The notes beneath the pieces were generated by a model. The model searched no databases and was not told where the DNA came from. It saw nothing but the letters and a program-made list of their open reading frames with translations. A program made the translations under genes and the position numbers. From Atopsyche davidsoni (lineage: Eukaryota; Arthropoda; Insecta; Trichoptera; Hydrobiosidae), in the NCBI GenBank assembly GCA_022113835.1, contig JAILWY010000010.1:1017501-1081500 (forward strand): 64,000 nt of DNA, given 5' to 3'. The stretch's first letter is position 1. The number at the start of each line of letters is the position of its first letter. Positions 1-12,892 of the stretch are shown here, piece after piece.

Positions 1-3000
1 GTAGAGATGTATCGAAGACCGCACTTGCGGCTTCCTTGTTATTATGATTTCTATAAATCTAGAAATATTCAAACACGCCTTAGGGATTGCGAATCTCTCG
101 ACTCCACCGGTCTCTGAATCTCACGATGGGATGTCTCCATTGTTTTCAATACAGCTAAGCTGTAACTCATTCTGCTTTTTCGTTCAAATTCCAGTGTTTC
201 TTCTCCTGAATTGATGCTTTTTAAAAATTCTGCTAATATTTACTAGTGAATCCCCATTTTCCTGTAGTTCGTCAAACTAGTAAAACTTGAATGGTTAACC
301 TACAAACACTAATTGAAGTGTCCCTGAATATTATTTACGAAGTTTAGCTTTGCGATAATTCTCAAAGAATGAGATATTATTTAATATCACTTTAATATTC
401 TTGAATTGTCTTCATGGAATCTTCTGCATTATTTTATTTCATTACTTTTTGCTTCGTTCGATGCGAAAAGTGATTTGGATTTAAGGAGACCTGTGCAACT
501 TTTTATAAAGAACTTTAAACATAAAATCACAAGTAGTGGTGAACCAAGAAAGGACAACCATTTAAAAAAGCTTTCATTTTAATTTCGATAGGTTAACAAA
601 TTACCGGCTTGTAGTAGATTTATATTATTATTTGTAGATTTTTTATGTTTTTTAAAACATAATAAAATTTGAGACATATATTTTTTTAATTGTAGTATGT
701 AAAAGTGCTCTTGATGGTATATTTTCCTTTCTTATAGTAAATGCCTACTCCAAGGTTGGATTCAATAGCCTTCAATGTAACCAATTAATCATCTCTTAAA
801 ATATCCCAATAATAAGTGACCTTTTCTATCTTATGCCAAGACCATTTATAATTGGATTTAGCAAACATACCATAATTTTATCGTAGTCGGTGTTAGTTGC
901 AAAATTTTTGATTTTTTTCGAATTATTTTATGGTTTAAGAGTTTTTTTGGTATTAAAACAATAAACTCACGGATACCTTGATGGGATTACGCTCTTCACT
1001 ACTCTCAAAATCCAACAAGGGGGATTCAAATCAAGGTATTTTGAACTAGCAATTCATTTCCAAATACTATACTATAAAAATAAAAAGTTAGCAATCAAGT
1101 GTATTGACGCAATGAGAGATAATTTAGAATTTCTGTGGATTCAAACGTCAAAATTCACACTCGTGGAAATTACAATGATTTTTATGCTAAGGTTTATTAG
1201 AATTTAAACTTGAAAATGATTATTCTTTTTTAAATGTTGAAAATATTATTGCTTCGTTAAAATTTAAATCAAAAGCTTCATGGTTTTGAAGATTGATAAT
1301 AATCAGATTGCGCGGTTTCAGTGTCGATGTGATATTATATGCCAATTGAAATTATTTTTAGGAAAAAATGTCTATATGTAGAGTAAAGTAAATATTCAAA
1401 GTCCGTTAAATATATGATGAGCATGTTATAAAAAAGGCTATAAATTACCCAGAACGTACATACCTCCCGTACTTGCTTCTACCTGCCTTTGAAAAGTCCA
1501 AAACGAAAACAATTTTTTAAGTAAATACCCTAGTACCTTAGGCAGGTTTAAATATTTGATCGGCTCCGGTCCGATATTGAGTCCATATAAATATAAAATG
1601 AGGCAGTGAAAATCTTGATTCGGTCCAATCTCACAAAAGCAAGCCTAAAAACCTATCTCTATACATCTCGGCAAAGAAAATATGCGAAAACTGAATCACC
1701 CTTCGCTTATTTGTAAAGTTGGATATCATCAATTTTAAAAGTAACCATCCGCGAGAGAAAGTTCATTCTTTGCCGAGTATTATCTTTAAAAATGATATAA
1801 TGAGAAGAACTTTCAGTCGGGGGTAACTTTTCAATTTGGCAAACATTGAGCTGAGAGCAAAACTATGTTCTCTCGCAGGTTAACTATTTATAATTCATAT
1901 TCCACGCTTCAAAGGTATGGTATATCTAAACACAGTAGTTCCATTAAAATTCTACATAGCCTATCCAACCCTTCGCGGTAACGTTGCTGCTCCAATAGCT
2001 GACTTTTGCCGTCCATATTAATTTCAGGTGACCTTAAGGTGAAGGCATAAATAATTTCGACGTGCTGTCGATTTATAAATATTAAATTGTTTGCATTACA
2101 TACCGATGTAGGATTTTTTGTGTCCGTTCTATGAAATAATCAACCTAGCATTAATAATATGAGAACGAAGTCTGTTACTACATAGAAAATTAAAAAAGAA
2201 GGCATGTAAGCAAGTAATAGGTAGGATTGAGAAGGAATACGTTATTATTCCTATATTATTCACCTTGTTATGACCCGGTTAATCACATAACTTGCTTCAG
2301 AATTTATGTAAATGTATTAAAATTTAGTGTGAAATACTAAAAAAATCAAAATAATAAACTACGAAAACTTATTTTAAATGATCCACTTATGGATGGTTAT
2401 GACCTGATATTGTAAATACGTTTACTCAACCACAGATACTCGTAAGCTTGAATGTTCATTTATAACGGGTGGCTTTATGCAAAGTACTAGAATCAATGGG
2501 ACATTATCGCTTGAAAAGCCCTCTGTCGCTTTTATATAGAGATGCCACATTTGTAGTTTCACTCCTACATTTACAGGATTAAGTGGACTAACAATATACA
2601 CTGTTGAATCACCGAAAACAAGGAATCCGAGATTAGAGGACATATTACTGTAAATTTGTAAAAAAAGTATTACCTTATGAAGCCGCACACTTTGCGCCGT
2701 AGATGACTTGCGAAAAATGATATTTCAAACATGATTATATCACAACTGCACCACATATATTTACATAAAACCAAATAACTTTTGATGGTGATGATGTGAA
2801 ATAATATACGTGTACAACTCTCGCATGATGTTGTTTTTTTCCCCTCTAATGCTTATCGATATATCGATTGAAAATAATGTGAACCATAAAACTGGTTTTC
2901 AATTATTTTTTGTGTGAAAAGACCGTCAAAAACAAAAACAAATAATCGTTATCATTTAGACATTTATGATGTGTGTATGTGTGTATTTATACATAATAAA

Positions 3001-3135
3001 ATATATTTTTGATAGGAAAGAAAATCATTGAAATTTCACTTTTGTATTATCAATCCATAGCTTAGTTTCATTCTGCAAAAGTAGGTTAAATAATTTTAAA
3101 GGTTTTAAAATACATAAACGAGCTCATTCTGTCAA
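1..3135. other. AT-rich spacer, nothing recognised
   Basis: Reading frames on both strands are short and of biased composition. I found no transposon terminus, tRNA-like box, tandem array or recognisable protein. It is best described as intergenic or intronic AT-rich sequence. Confidence 0.6.
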
Positions 3136-3139
3136 ATGC

Positions 3140-3650
3140 GTGTCGAGCTTTGTGAGTTTCCCTGAATACCTTTCGACAGTTTCATTCACTCCCAACGTTG
3201 GAGGCCGCGAAGGAATCCACCGTTTGTCCAATTAAAGGCTCCGAGGGGCACCTCCGGAGGGGATAACTAGCAAAAAACGCAGATTAATTCGCAAATATGC
3301 TTTGTGCTCTGATTACCCGGCTCGGCCCTGGATCTAACGACAAGAGAACAAGGCGGCCGTCTCGTTTGGGAAAAAATCCCGGCTGCTGGATTCGCAAAAA
3401 GCAATATTCATTAGAAGCGGACGGATCGCCGGAGTGTCCCACCAACAAGGGGGAGAAAAAATGCATTTAGGAGTGCCATTGTTTGTCCACCACAAAAGAA
3501 ATCATCTTTTTTCGCAATTTGCCGGCAAAATTTTCTGAACTAATGCTGGCACAAGAAGCACTGTGCTGAACACCGCCGCCTCGGAGCAAAAGCAACGGTC
3601 TACTGTAGTTGCTGCTTGCAGGGAGTTTCCCCCTTTTAAGTTTTGAAATT
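3140..3650. other. GC-rich non-coding island
   Basis: Base composition rises sharply above the flanks. There is a perfect 10-bp palindrome CCTCCGGAGG at 3251-3260 and several CG-containing blocks. The minus-strand ORFs across it (3284-3466, 3467-3664) look like no protein I know. A conserved regulatory element or unmethylated CpG-type island of the host is plausible, but this is inferred from composition alone. Confidence 0.3.
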
Positions 3651-3664
3651 GCAATTTTCTTCAA

Positions 3665-6130
3665 AATCTTTGATGAATTACAGTTTGCTGCAATATTCAG
3701 GTTTTCAAGACGTTCGATAACTTCGTTTTTTCAATTATAATCCTTGAGATCTTTTCTTAGGAAAAAATATTCATAAAACAACAAACCAGTTGGAGAACTG
3801 AATATTAGTATTTTTTACAAATTTCTATTGGTCTTTTTACTATAAAAATAACAGAAAAACGATAATTCTCTTCTTAAATCAATTTATCAACCGTATTCTC
3901 TGCAGAATTCAATATATTTCAAATTTTTTACTATTAAATTATGAATATATCAAATTCTTTACTTTCTATTGGCACTTATGATTTACTAATGCGGGTCTGA
4001 TTCAAAGATCTTCAATATTTTTATGTAATATAAGCTTTTGTGAATATTACATGAGTTGCAAACATGTTAACTGCATGCACAATTAATCAAATTCTGCAAT
4101 TTTTGTAAACTATTACTTGATCTAAATTGAAAAAAATTTATGCACGAATAACCGTTTCTCATGTTTGTGTAATTTAAAAAAAATCTTTGAGTAATTTTTA
4201 TTTTTTTTTTCCATTTTTATTGCTTTTGGACACATTATAAAATGTAAAGTTTTTAGGTGTCATTATATTACTCTGTTATCAAAGCAGCGTTGCTAGTTTT
4301 AAGTCTTCAAAATGTGCTACTCTCTGCTGTTCACGGGTGACTGATTTCCCGGATTTGCCAGGAGACTATAAGCCCATTAACATGTAGTTCTTCCTGAAGA
4401 TAGTTCCTTTACAGGAACCTGTCCTGGGCTGGTTCAATATAGCTGCAGGGCGCGGTGAGCATCTGTCTCAGAGGGAGAACTTTAGTGTTCAAACTTTGAT
4501 AAAAAGCTAAAACATTCAAGGAAGAGGTTTCGTGGTTGTGATGGATATAATACTTTGTGAAACCTCTGTGTAAATAAAACATAAGCTTTTTCTCTGACTA
4601 CTTTGTACAATAAAATATAATCCTTAAAGTTGTTATTATTTATAATAAAATATTTAAGCTCTCGATTCGAAAAATAGTTTTGATATAATCGGTTAAAAAT
4701 ACAAGCATTTCACTTGGATTTACCGATTGAATTAAAAATGTACATTTATCAGTATTTGTTTTCATACGTTTTAATGGGATATATTTAAATCTCACATTAT
4801 TTATTTTGCTAATAATTATATTAATATTACTATATACATTTCCAATTATCACACATGCTTTCATTTTGTGTCAGCCATAAAATCAACTGTTACGAGAATC
4901 GGCTTTATATTTATTCATATAATTATGTTAATGATAAAAAAAATCATAATTATGTTAATATTATTAACATGATACAATCTGAGACAATACACAAATAAAT
5001 AAAAACACGAAGCCTTAGATTTCAAGTAAGTTAAGTTTATAACATAATATTTAATGTTTTTTTTAACCTGCTATAAATACATATCCCCTTTTTCTAATTC
5101 AAAAAACATTTTTGTACACTTTGCGCTATTCCTTAGTTATTTTATGAATTAAATTACAGGTAATGCCTTCAACGTTAACATCAGCTGTTTCCGCGGAATA
5201 AATTTATAATACGGTAGCTTAAGAGCTCGCATAAATAAACCAGACTCTGTAATGAGAGTGGATGCATTCTACCTTTTAGAACAATATCACTATTATTGTC
5301 GATTGACGTACTTGAAAACAAGTTAATAATTAATGGATAACGACGAGGACTCAATGGTTTTTGTCTCACAAATTATTTATATATATTAATTTTTTGTGGA
5401 TATCTCATTATTTAGACACGATGTTTTTTAATAAATATGTGAACCATTCATCTGGAAACATTTTTCCACTGCAATATCATTCATTCAAAATTGGCATTGA
5501 CAAATAAATAATTCAGTATATAATTGATTGTTACAAATGTATCATTTGCACTAACTTGACAAAGGTTGTATATCTACAATTATCAGAAATGGATTTTGTT
5601 GATGAGTTTAGAGGTTTTGTGCACATTGCGCTGCTTTGAAACCGAAATAGTTTATTCAGGCTAAATAAATAATTTTGCACTGAAACGTACAGTGTCAACA
5701 CAAATCATCCCCTATCAACTCGAAACAGCTGCGAGACCAATGATATCAGTCGGGATTTCCCTTTCAAAGATAGGGATCCGAACACAATCTCCGGGTACAA
5801 TCTTTTATAGTAGAACGCAAAAAATGCAGTTGTCACGATACAACTTAAAGAATAATAAAGACATTTTTTTTTTACATAAAAACGATGTGTTGCAGTATAA
5901 AAAAAGACATAACACAATCATTAAAAAAATAATAATTTAAAGTAAGAAAATCAAAATAATGCAATAAACAACTTTGAAACTTAATAATACTTAACAATTA
6001 TAGATGTTTCGATTAGAAATTCTTTATGCATTTAGCGATTGCATTTTTAGTTAGTGTGAAACCAGAGTGAGCGTTTTTCAGACAAGTGACATCTTGAAGG
6101 TTTCATTAAAATAACTTTACCTTTTTACCT
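3665..6130. other. AT-rich spacer, nothing recognised
   Basis: Long A/T runs and short ORFs without protein-like features. A moderately GC-richer patch lies near 4320-4480, but I could assign no element to it. Confidence 0.55.
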
Positions 6131-6132
6131 GT

Positions 6133-6145
6133 TACTTTGTCTTTT
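6133..6145. repeat. Left target-site duplication of hairpin SINE copy 1
   Basis: The 13-mer TACTTTGTCTTTT here is repeated exactly at 6351-6363, bracketing the 205-bp element. A variable-length duplication of 12-13 bp is the usual footprint of LINE-driven target-primed insertion rather than of a DNA transposase. Confidence 0.8.
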
Positions 6146-6350
6146 ATTACTAATATGATTAGGCACATTAGTTCATACATAAAAGATGATTAAAGAAACT
6201 CTCAGAAAAATATCATTGTATTTTTCTGAGAGTTTCTTTAATCATCTTCTATGTATGAACTAATGTGCCTAATCATATTAGTAATAATATAATAAACATA
6301 GTAGGGTAAAAAATACGTATCTGATTGACGTCCAATCCAAAAAATAGACA
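6146..6350 (-). mobile_element. Hairpin SINE-like element, copy 1 (tRNA-less palindrome)
   Basis: The element is flanked by 13-bp duplications. Its core is an inverted repeat: arm 6145-6212 pairs with arm 6219-6286 with one mismatch in 68 positions and a 6-nt loop. The rest (6287-6350) is a head shared with the copies at 21018-21282 and 55826-56085, including the words ATCTGATTGAC and ATAGACA. Read on the minus strand the order is head, arm, arm. The tRNA-like module found between the arms in other copies is absent, so this copy is nearly pure fold-back. Family membership is directly visible; the transposition mechanism is inferred from the target-site duplications. Confidence 0.75.
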
Positions 6351-6363
6351 TACTTTGTCTTTT
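6351..6363. repeat. Right target-site duplication of hairpin SINE copy 1
   Basis: Exact 13-bp match to 6133-6145. It lies directly after the shared element terminus ATAGACA. Confidence 0.8.
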
Positions 6364-6559
6364 GTATATTTGGATTTGATTTGATCAAAATTACGGTATT
6401 GGAGAATTCACACTGATTTTTTGTCCCTAGTGGCATAACAGGAAAATCAATGTTTTGGCAATGTTCATTAGGTCGTGGGCAAAAAAAAGTATCAGGTGCA
6501 ATCAAGTAATCACACGAGAAAGGTAGTCGGTAACGTCTTCGGATTAAAAGTCGTGTTTG

Positions 6560-7060
6560 TCTGAACGGTCCCGTTCAGTATATTTTCTTGCGCAGATTGC
6601 GGAACGCATTTCCCTTTATTGTGAGCGGGGAAACATTTACACACCGCATACTAAATAAACTGTCCAATTTGAGAGCTTCGCGGCTCATGAGGCCATGAAT
6701 ATTTAAAATAATCTCAATAAACGAGACGATAGCCAAAATCTAAAGATCTCTCCGTACGTGCAAACGGGGCGTAGCGGATAAAGGCAGAGGAAACGCAACA
6801 AACAAGGGAAGCACTTAGCCTACGTTTCCAGGTAACAATCCAGAATCACGCTGATAGCATCTGCAAAGCGGTCCCCGAGAGTCATAGGACATCTTCCTGC
6901 CACGAGATTGAGGTCCCCGTTAGAGGTCCGGAATTCCCGAAGATTGCCCCGTGACGGTGTGATGGCGCGAATCTTTTTTGTCGTCCGTAATTTGAGGGTT
7001 AGCTGAAATACATTTAACAAATCGCCGTTTTACCAATACTCGGGACCATCCAATTTTCTT
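6560..7060. other. GC-rich non-coding island
   Basis: CG-containing, higher-complexity sequence between AT-rich flanks. The minus ORF at 6820-7020 shows no family features. A host regulatory element is possible; nothing in the sequence proves it. Confidence 0.28.
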
Positions 7061-7204
7061 CCCCCTCCTTATACTCGCTACGATTTAGCTGGTTGCATGT
7101 TTTTTCATGGGAGATAATATTTATAGTTTGAGCGATGTTATTTTTATTTCATTCATTTTAATTTCAGCATTTTACGCACTGAAAGCAAAAACGTGTTAAT
7201 TATT

Positions 7205-7352
7205 ATTGTGTTCGTTTTTATTTGTGACCAGTTTTGCCAACCTTTTACGTTGGCACTATCAAACAAAGTTGGTTTACTCAAGTAATTTATTCAAAAATAT
7301 GCAAATAGAATTCCACCAAGTACTCTCTGTCAAAAATATTGAATTTCTTAAT
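7205..7352 (+). repeat. Dispersed repeat family B, copy 1
   Basis: Matches 20330-20520 in the same order: a block near GACCAGTTTTGCCAACC (GACCGGTTTCGTCAACC in the other copy), then GGCACTATCAAACA, then a near-identical end around AATAGAATTCCACCAAGTAC. It is about 145 bp and non-coding. A degraded inverse copy lies at about 49446-49510. The class is unknown; the sharp end shared by both good copies suggests a short non-autonomous element. Confidence 0.6.
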
Positions 7353-7354
7353 CA

Positions 7355-9230
7355 TTATTATTGAAAATTTAAGATTTTAATCGTATTTTTACAAAAGAAC
7401 TATTATTGATTATTCAAAATACTGAAATTAAAATCAAAGTCATTTTAGCAGTATTTAGGATTGTCTGTTTGGCTATTTATAAAATATTTTATGATAAGCT
7501 GATTACTAAAAAAAACTTTATTATATTTATTAATCGCTTCTTTTGCAAACAACCTTCTTGAGTTTTTAAATATTATAATGATAATAAGTAAATATGTAAT
7601 GTAATCTCATTGAGAGTTATGTAAAAAAAAATGCAAAGATTATTCAAGAGCATTCCACTTATTATTTTGTATGAAGTAAACTCATGTTTTATATGAAATT
7701 ATTTGTACAAATAAATAGTAGGATATATTTTTCAAAATACAAATATAGGTTAGAAAACAATTCAGAGTTCAAAAAAAAATAAAGTGCCTATAAAAATATA
7801 TGCTTAAGTAGCATTTAATGTAAGAAATAAGCAAGCATATTTACACATTATAAATGTGATAACTTTTTGAAGGAATGAAATCACTTTTATTGAAGAAAAC
7901 CCCTCAGTAACTCTCTTCTCGAAGCTTCTGCGGATCAAGGGATGTAAGGCTCCACTGCCCCTCGTAGGGTTGTAATGGCGCAAATTTGATAATTCAATTG
8001 TAATGAATTGAATCTGTGGAAGTTTTTTTGTGGGGATTTTACCCAAAGCTTTTCCTGCATCTTGGTCACTGTAAGACCAAAGCTCTTATCTCGTTAAGAT
8101 TATTTTTTCTATATTACTTTTAGTAGTATTTTTTACAATGAAATTTAGTAACAAATTAAAAAATATATATTTTTGTTAAAAGTTAATGTACTATATAATG
8201 AATTAAATCGTATTTTATAATTTTTTTTGGGCTTTCTCAGTCTTAACCCAAAGCTGTTACCACCCTATAAATTAAATATGTATAGTTAAATGCTTCAACA
8301 ATTTATAAAAAATTGTTTGTTAAAAAAATATTTTAAAGTATTAGTAAATAATTGCACTTTTATTCTTATTATTCCAGAAATAAAACGCTAGAGAATACTA
8401 CTTGTTTTTTGTTATTTTATTCGTAATAATTCAACAAAATGGAAATTTTCTCACTTGATTTTTAAAAAATCGCAGGTATAATTTTTCTTTTATTCGTTCT
8501 CTTTCAAACAATCCCTTTAGAATAAATACACGTTTCAGTACTTTATAATGGGTAGTTGAATAAGAAACACATTTGTGATCACAATATATTTTAAATTGAT
8601 TTAAAAAGGGCATTTTAGATAATATTTTATGATATCGATAGAAAATATTTTATTTCACCAGCATGTGATTCTACACATAACACATATATAGAGTTTTTCA
8701 CATTTTTTAAACACATTAAACCAAGCAAAATGAGTAGTTGTGACTGACAAAACTATTTTCTAAAAAAATTATTCACATATATATTGTTTTCTATCTTTGT
8801 AACATAAACGCAATCCATAATATTTGAACATAAATAAATCTTTTTTATCTCGATGTTGTAAATTGGAACAACAAGATGAGTGATTCAATCATCGAGTGTC
8901 TTTTAACGGAAAATAAACTTTGTCGTTAACTAGCAGAACTTAAGTGCTTACATTTTGCAGTAAAATTCCGAGCTGATTTTATTCAGAGCCTGAAAAACTT
9001 AAAACGAATTGTCTTTTTACACAGATACACAGAAATGATCCAATTTGCTTAAAATGCATATAAAATCTTCAACTGTTTGCACTTGGGATGAAAAATAAAA
9101 TAAGCTCTGAGCAGCATGTTGATTCTAAAAATAAACTTTATTTGAATGTACAGCGAGCCATATCAGCATAGATGAAAAAAAGACTTATATGGCATCAATT
9201 GTACATTATTTATCAGCTAAATACTTCATT
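7355..9230. other. AT-rich spacer, nothing recognised
   Basis: A GC-richer patch at about 7890-7990 is the only compositional change. No repeat termini or protein similarity seen. Confidence 0.55.
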
Positions 9231-9424
9231 AGGTTTTGAAACTTAACACGAATATCCAAATGTCTTAGAGATTACAATAATTTTTGTTCGTCAGCACTTA
9301 AGCCTTTTAAGGACGTCTTGTGGCTAAATTCTGAAAATAATCATTTCAAGGCGTTCACAAATAAAAATGATTGTAATCTTGTCGTCTGATAACATTTGTT
9401 GTTAAATTTATAGTATTGTAAGAT

Positions 9425-9840
9425 ACGTTTTCAGGTTGTTGATTTCTCTTTTGGGTTATTTGAGTGAAAAGGCCTCAAGTAAATGCAAGGCCTACATCAG
9501 ACTAAAGCCCTCGTAGGGCAAAAGCGCTCAAATATTTAATCAACCTTAATCATCAAGCCATTTGGTTATTAGTTTTTGATGTTATGCTTAGAGTATTACA
9601 AATGAAACCAGTCAGTTGTGATTAAAGGCAATTCATTTTTCAGGTAGCATATTTCTTCTTAAAGCTTTTTAGGTGGAGAGACACGTGGCAAAAGCGCTCA
9701 CAAAAAATAATAATCTTGATCTCCAAGCCATTTGAATTTTCGTATTTGAGTATTACAAATGAGTTTATTATATATATATTCTAGACTCATTTTCAGGTTG
9801 CATTTTTCTCTTTGATGTCATTTAAGTTAATGGACTTCAG
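9425..9840 (+). repeat. Diverged tandem repeat, unit about 160-200 bp
   Basis: Words recur in the same order: TTTTCAGGTTG-type at 9428, about 9636 and 9790; GGCAAAAGCGCTCA at about 9517 and 9687; AAGCCATTTG at about 9554 and 9725; GAGTATTACAAATGA at about 9591 and 9748. This is two to three decayed head-to-tail units. A weaker, older unit may precede it from about 9260. Spacing varies by indels, and no coding potential is seen. Confidence 0.55.
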
Positions 9841-10010
9841 GCAGGTGGTTGTGGTCGCAACTGGTCGGAGTCGCCTGCGGTGGCTTAGGGCTGCGTTTGT
9901 GCACGTGTTGGAACCTTAACACACTCCGTGACGTGTGGTTTGCTTAACACGTAGGCTGTAATTACCCGTGGCCAATTACCCGGATTCACTGGTCATGATC
10001 AAAGCAACGT
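9840..10010. other. GC-rich island after the tandem repeat
   Basis: The GC-rich stretch includes GTGCACGTG and two blocks containing ATTACCCG / ATTACCCGG. It is non-coding. It could be a unique regulatory element or the end of the tandem array unit. Confidence 0.25.
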
Positions 10011-10012
10011 TA

Positions 10013-10035
10013 AGGCTAAACGCCCAGTTTAGCCT
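10013..10035. other. Perfect 9-bp stem-loop
   Basis: AGGCTAAAC (10013-10021) and GTTTAGCCT (10027-10035) are exact inverse complements around a 5-nt loop. No T-run follows, so a Pol III or intrinsic-type terminator is not implied. Function unknown. Confidence 0.4.
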
Positions 10036-10039
10036 AAAG

Positions 10040-11290
10040 CATTATCATATCATAATCTCTTGATATAAAGCAAGAACCGTGAATATATGTTAATCACTTC
10101 AGTGTTTAGTTGTTACAGCACTATTTCGCTAGAAGTAAGGTTCTAGTCTCAAATTCAGATATAAGGCAAACTAAAAAAAACAAAAAACATATGCATTAAA
10201 GAAATTAGGGTTTTACAAAACTTCGGGATACGTTTCAAGACATCACTACAAGATGTAGCTTTCCAGTCTCACAAGAGTAATTGTTTAGATTATCTGAATT
10301 TATATATTTCTCGCTAGTAGATATTGATAACAATATATAAATATTGATATTAGATTTTTAAATTTAGGAAAGTAGCAACACAGTATTTTAAATGAAATAA
10401 TTTACGTCTTCGTAATTTAGTTTTTTTTTGCAGGGTATAGGGTAAGTACCTCTTTGCAATTGGATAGGATGTCTTTTCCAGAATAAAAAAGTCTTATTCA
10501 ATTTGATCTCATTTTATATTAAACGATCGTTTACTTTCATCTCTTTTTTATTTGAAAGCAAATACGGAAGATTTTCTCGTGTACATAGACAGAGTTAAGA
10601 GTATAAACACCCTTGGGAAAATGCATTTGAAGACGGCGCTTCTGCAGTGAGATATATATTGATATTCTTTAGCAAAATAAATGGTCTACCAGTGAAAGAA
10701 GATACATCTTAAAAATTTCCATTCCAGAGTCTTATGATATTATTCAGAGTTTCAAAAGCTACATGTCAAAGAAATCCTGTTTCCACAAGTCGATGGTCAG
10801 TTGATACTGTCCTTTTTATCAGGACCGGTGGCAAATATGAAAGCTCTTTGAATTGAACCCTCAATAGAGGCTACTGAAGAGATTCAGCATTCAAATACGC
10901 TTTCTTTACCCAAAAGATAAGAGACCAAGCGTGGTCATCATGTAAAAACGTTTGCATTTTTCCTGACACAACAAGCGATTTATATGACTAACATCAACTA
11001 ACATTAAATGGTTTTATAAGTAATAATTTAAATTGGCTAAGTATTTTATAATAATCGGACTTGTATATACTGCGAGGATGAACAGTCTAACGCTTATTCC
11101 ATTAAGAACTAACAATCAAGTTAATAATTTATGACTAATCTATTCATTGAAGAGTGCAGATAATGAATTGGTAAATTGACGCCTGACGCCATAAAAAGGA
11201 CACGATTATTATTTTTTCTCTTTTGTGTGTAAAATTTTTTTTGGGTGCATGACAATTTATTATAGGGACTGAAAAATTAAAAAAAAAAAA
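10040..11290. other. AT-rich spacer, nothing recognised
   Basis: No element termini or coding relics identified. Confidence 0.5.
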
Positions 11291-11315
11291 AAATTTCTTG
11301 ATAATCATATCCTAT

Positions 11316-11352
11316 AAGTGAAACAACGTACTTATTATGCCAATTAAATATT
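11316..11352 (-). repeat. 37-bp block identical to 24131-24167 (inverted)
   Basis: An exact 37-bp inverse-complement match to the block just upstream of the tRNA-like module at 24184. Such a match by chance is very unlikely, so both belong to one repeat family. A truncated SINE tail lies 230 bp further on (about 11565-11612). Confidence 0.65.
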
Positions 11353-11564
11353 GTGTGACTTGCAATACTAGACTTTTAACCCAAAGTACTGAGTGAAGCA
11401 TTTAAATCCGATCTGGATATTATTATTTTTAAAGTATATTTTATTAAGCCGAAACACGCACTTGTTAAATATATTATTGATTTTTGTGAAGACCGTCTCA
11501 CAGGAAGTATGACTTTGCCGATACAGGTTTTATTAATTGATAATGATTAAGTACATTTTTGATA

Positions 11565-11612
11565 TTTCATACATGATAATATTTTTCTGAGAGTTTCTTT
11601 AATAATTTTTCA
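11565..11612 (+). mobile_element. Hairpin SINE tail fragment
   Basis: Shares the word ATTTTTCTGAGAGTTTCTTT with 6220-6239, plus a GATAAT variant of the GATGAT that follows the tRNA module elsewhere. The tRNA part and arms are not visible. Truncated. Confidence 0.45.
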
Positions 11613-12024
11613 ATATTTGAAAAAAGCTAACTGCCGCCGAGCTTACTACAATTTAAAGGTCATATGGAGGTCATTATCCTGTGAATATGCAGAAAAATTA
11701 GTTGAAAGAATGCCTCGATGATGTCTGGCTATTATGAACAACGGAGGAGACTGGACACTTTATTGATAATAAAACATCTAAGCATGTATGATTAACTACG
11801 TGTTTTATTATTTTCCAATGCTAGACTTAATTTTTTTACAATTTATGCCGGTTACATACTGTATATATTTCTTGTTTTACATAAAAAGACTCAGTTCTCC
11901 ATCATGTTTTTTTTTATAAATAAACATTTTCTCTAGTTTTTATTATTCGTATTACAAAAAAAAAAAACACAAAGTGATTTCTTAATTCGCAATTAAACCG
12001 TATAAAACAAAAACGTGAGCACTG

Positions 12025-12415
12025 TTTTACTGTACATTAACTGTGCTTTCGTTTCGGGCACAACCGTGAATTAAATTAATTATCTTTTTGAGAATCGGCT
12101 GGAGAGAGTAACGGGACAAATGTGTCCTAACCCCGGTCGTTGTCACGCCGACGACCATCTTGGAGTCACGTAAATCGCGTAAAGGTGCCCTGAAAGGACT
12201 CCGAGGCGGAGGACTCCGGGCACGAGCCGGAGAGACTATCAGACCAGGTCGCAGGCCAAGGCCGGATCGCAGGCCCACGTAGGAAATGGATAATGAGTAA
12301 TGGAAGTAACTGCGCTCGTCTGTTAGCCGCACTCAAGCGGGCAAATTGTTCCGTTCTTCAGATTGTTAGGTTTATAGTTATTTATGGCCGCAGGAGCGAG
12401 CACTGCTACTTTCTT
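12025..12415. other. GC-rich non-coding island with short direct repeats
   Basis: Among the highest-GC stretches in the window. GGACTCCG occurs at 12196-12203 and 12211-12218; TCGCAGGCC at 12249-12257 and 12267-12275. ACCATCTTGG and TTTATGGCCG resemble binding sites of the YY1/Pho type and of homeodomain proteins, but such short matches are weak evidence. The minus ORF 12027-12332 has no recognisable domain. Confidence 0.3.
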
Positions 12416-12892
12416 TTATTGGAAAAGAAAAGTACGGTTCGATTCCAAACACAATGAGTAATTAAAACCCAATCTTGTTAAGCAACTCGTTTTTTAATAA
12501 AATTACTGATATGGATATTTAATATATTATTGTGTTGAAACCAAAATATATAAGTACTTAATGAATAAGTAATTCGAATGTCAGCGGTTATTTGACAGCG
12601 CTGAGCTTTAAAACCATCAAACGGATGTGCCCCAAACTGGATTCATTTGAAAGCCAATAATACTGAGGTGGTTTTAGGCCACTTAAATTAAACAATTTAT
12701 AATCAAATTCGGTTTATTTAATTAAATAGATTTTCGATATTTCCCATACAAAAGTTTCTACATCAACAAAGTAACATTTTTGCGTATATGCAGGCTGCCA
12801 ACAAAAAAACACTGATCTTGATGTTTGTTAAGATTAGTATGATGTTGCCGTTGTATAATGCAAGCTGCCACAACAACAAATAAAAAAACAAC

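Noticed and set aside
9425..9840. Regularly recurring words considered as a CRISPR-like array
   Set aside because: Units are long, diverged and of uneven spacing; the DNA is eukaryotic.
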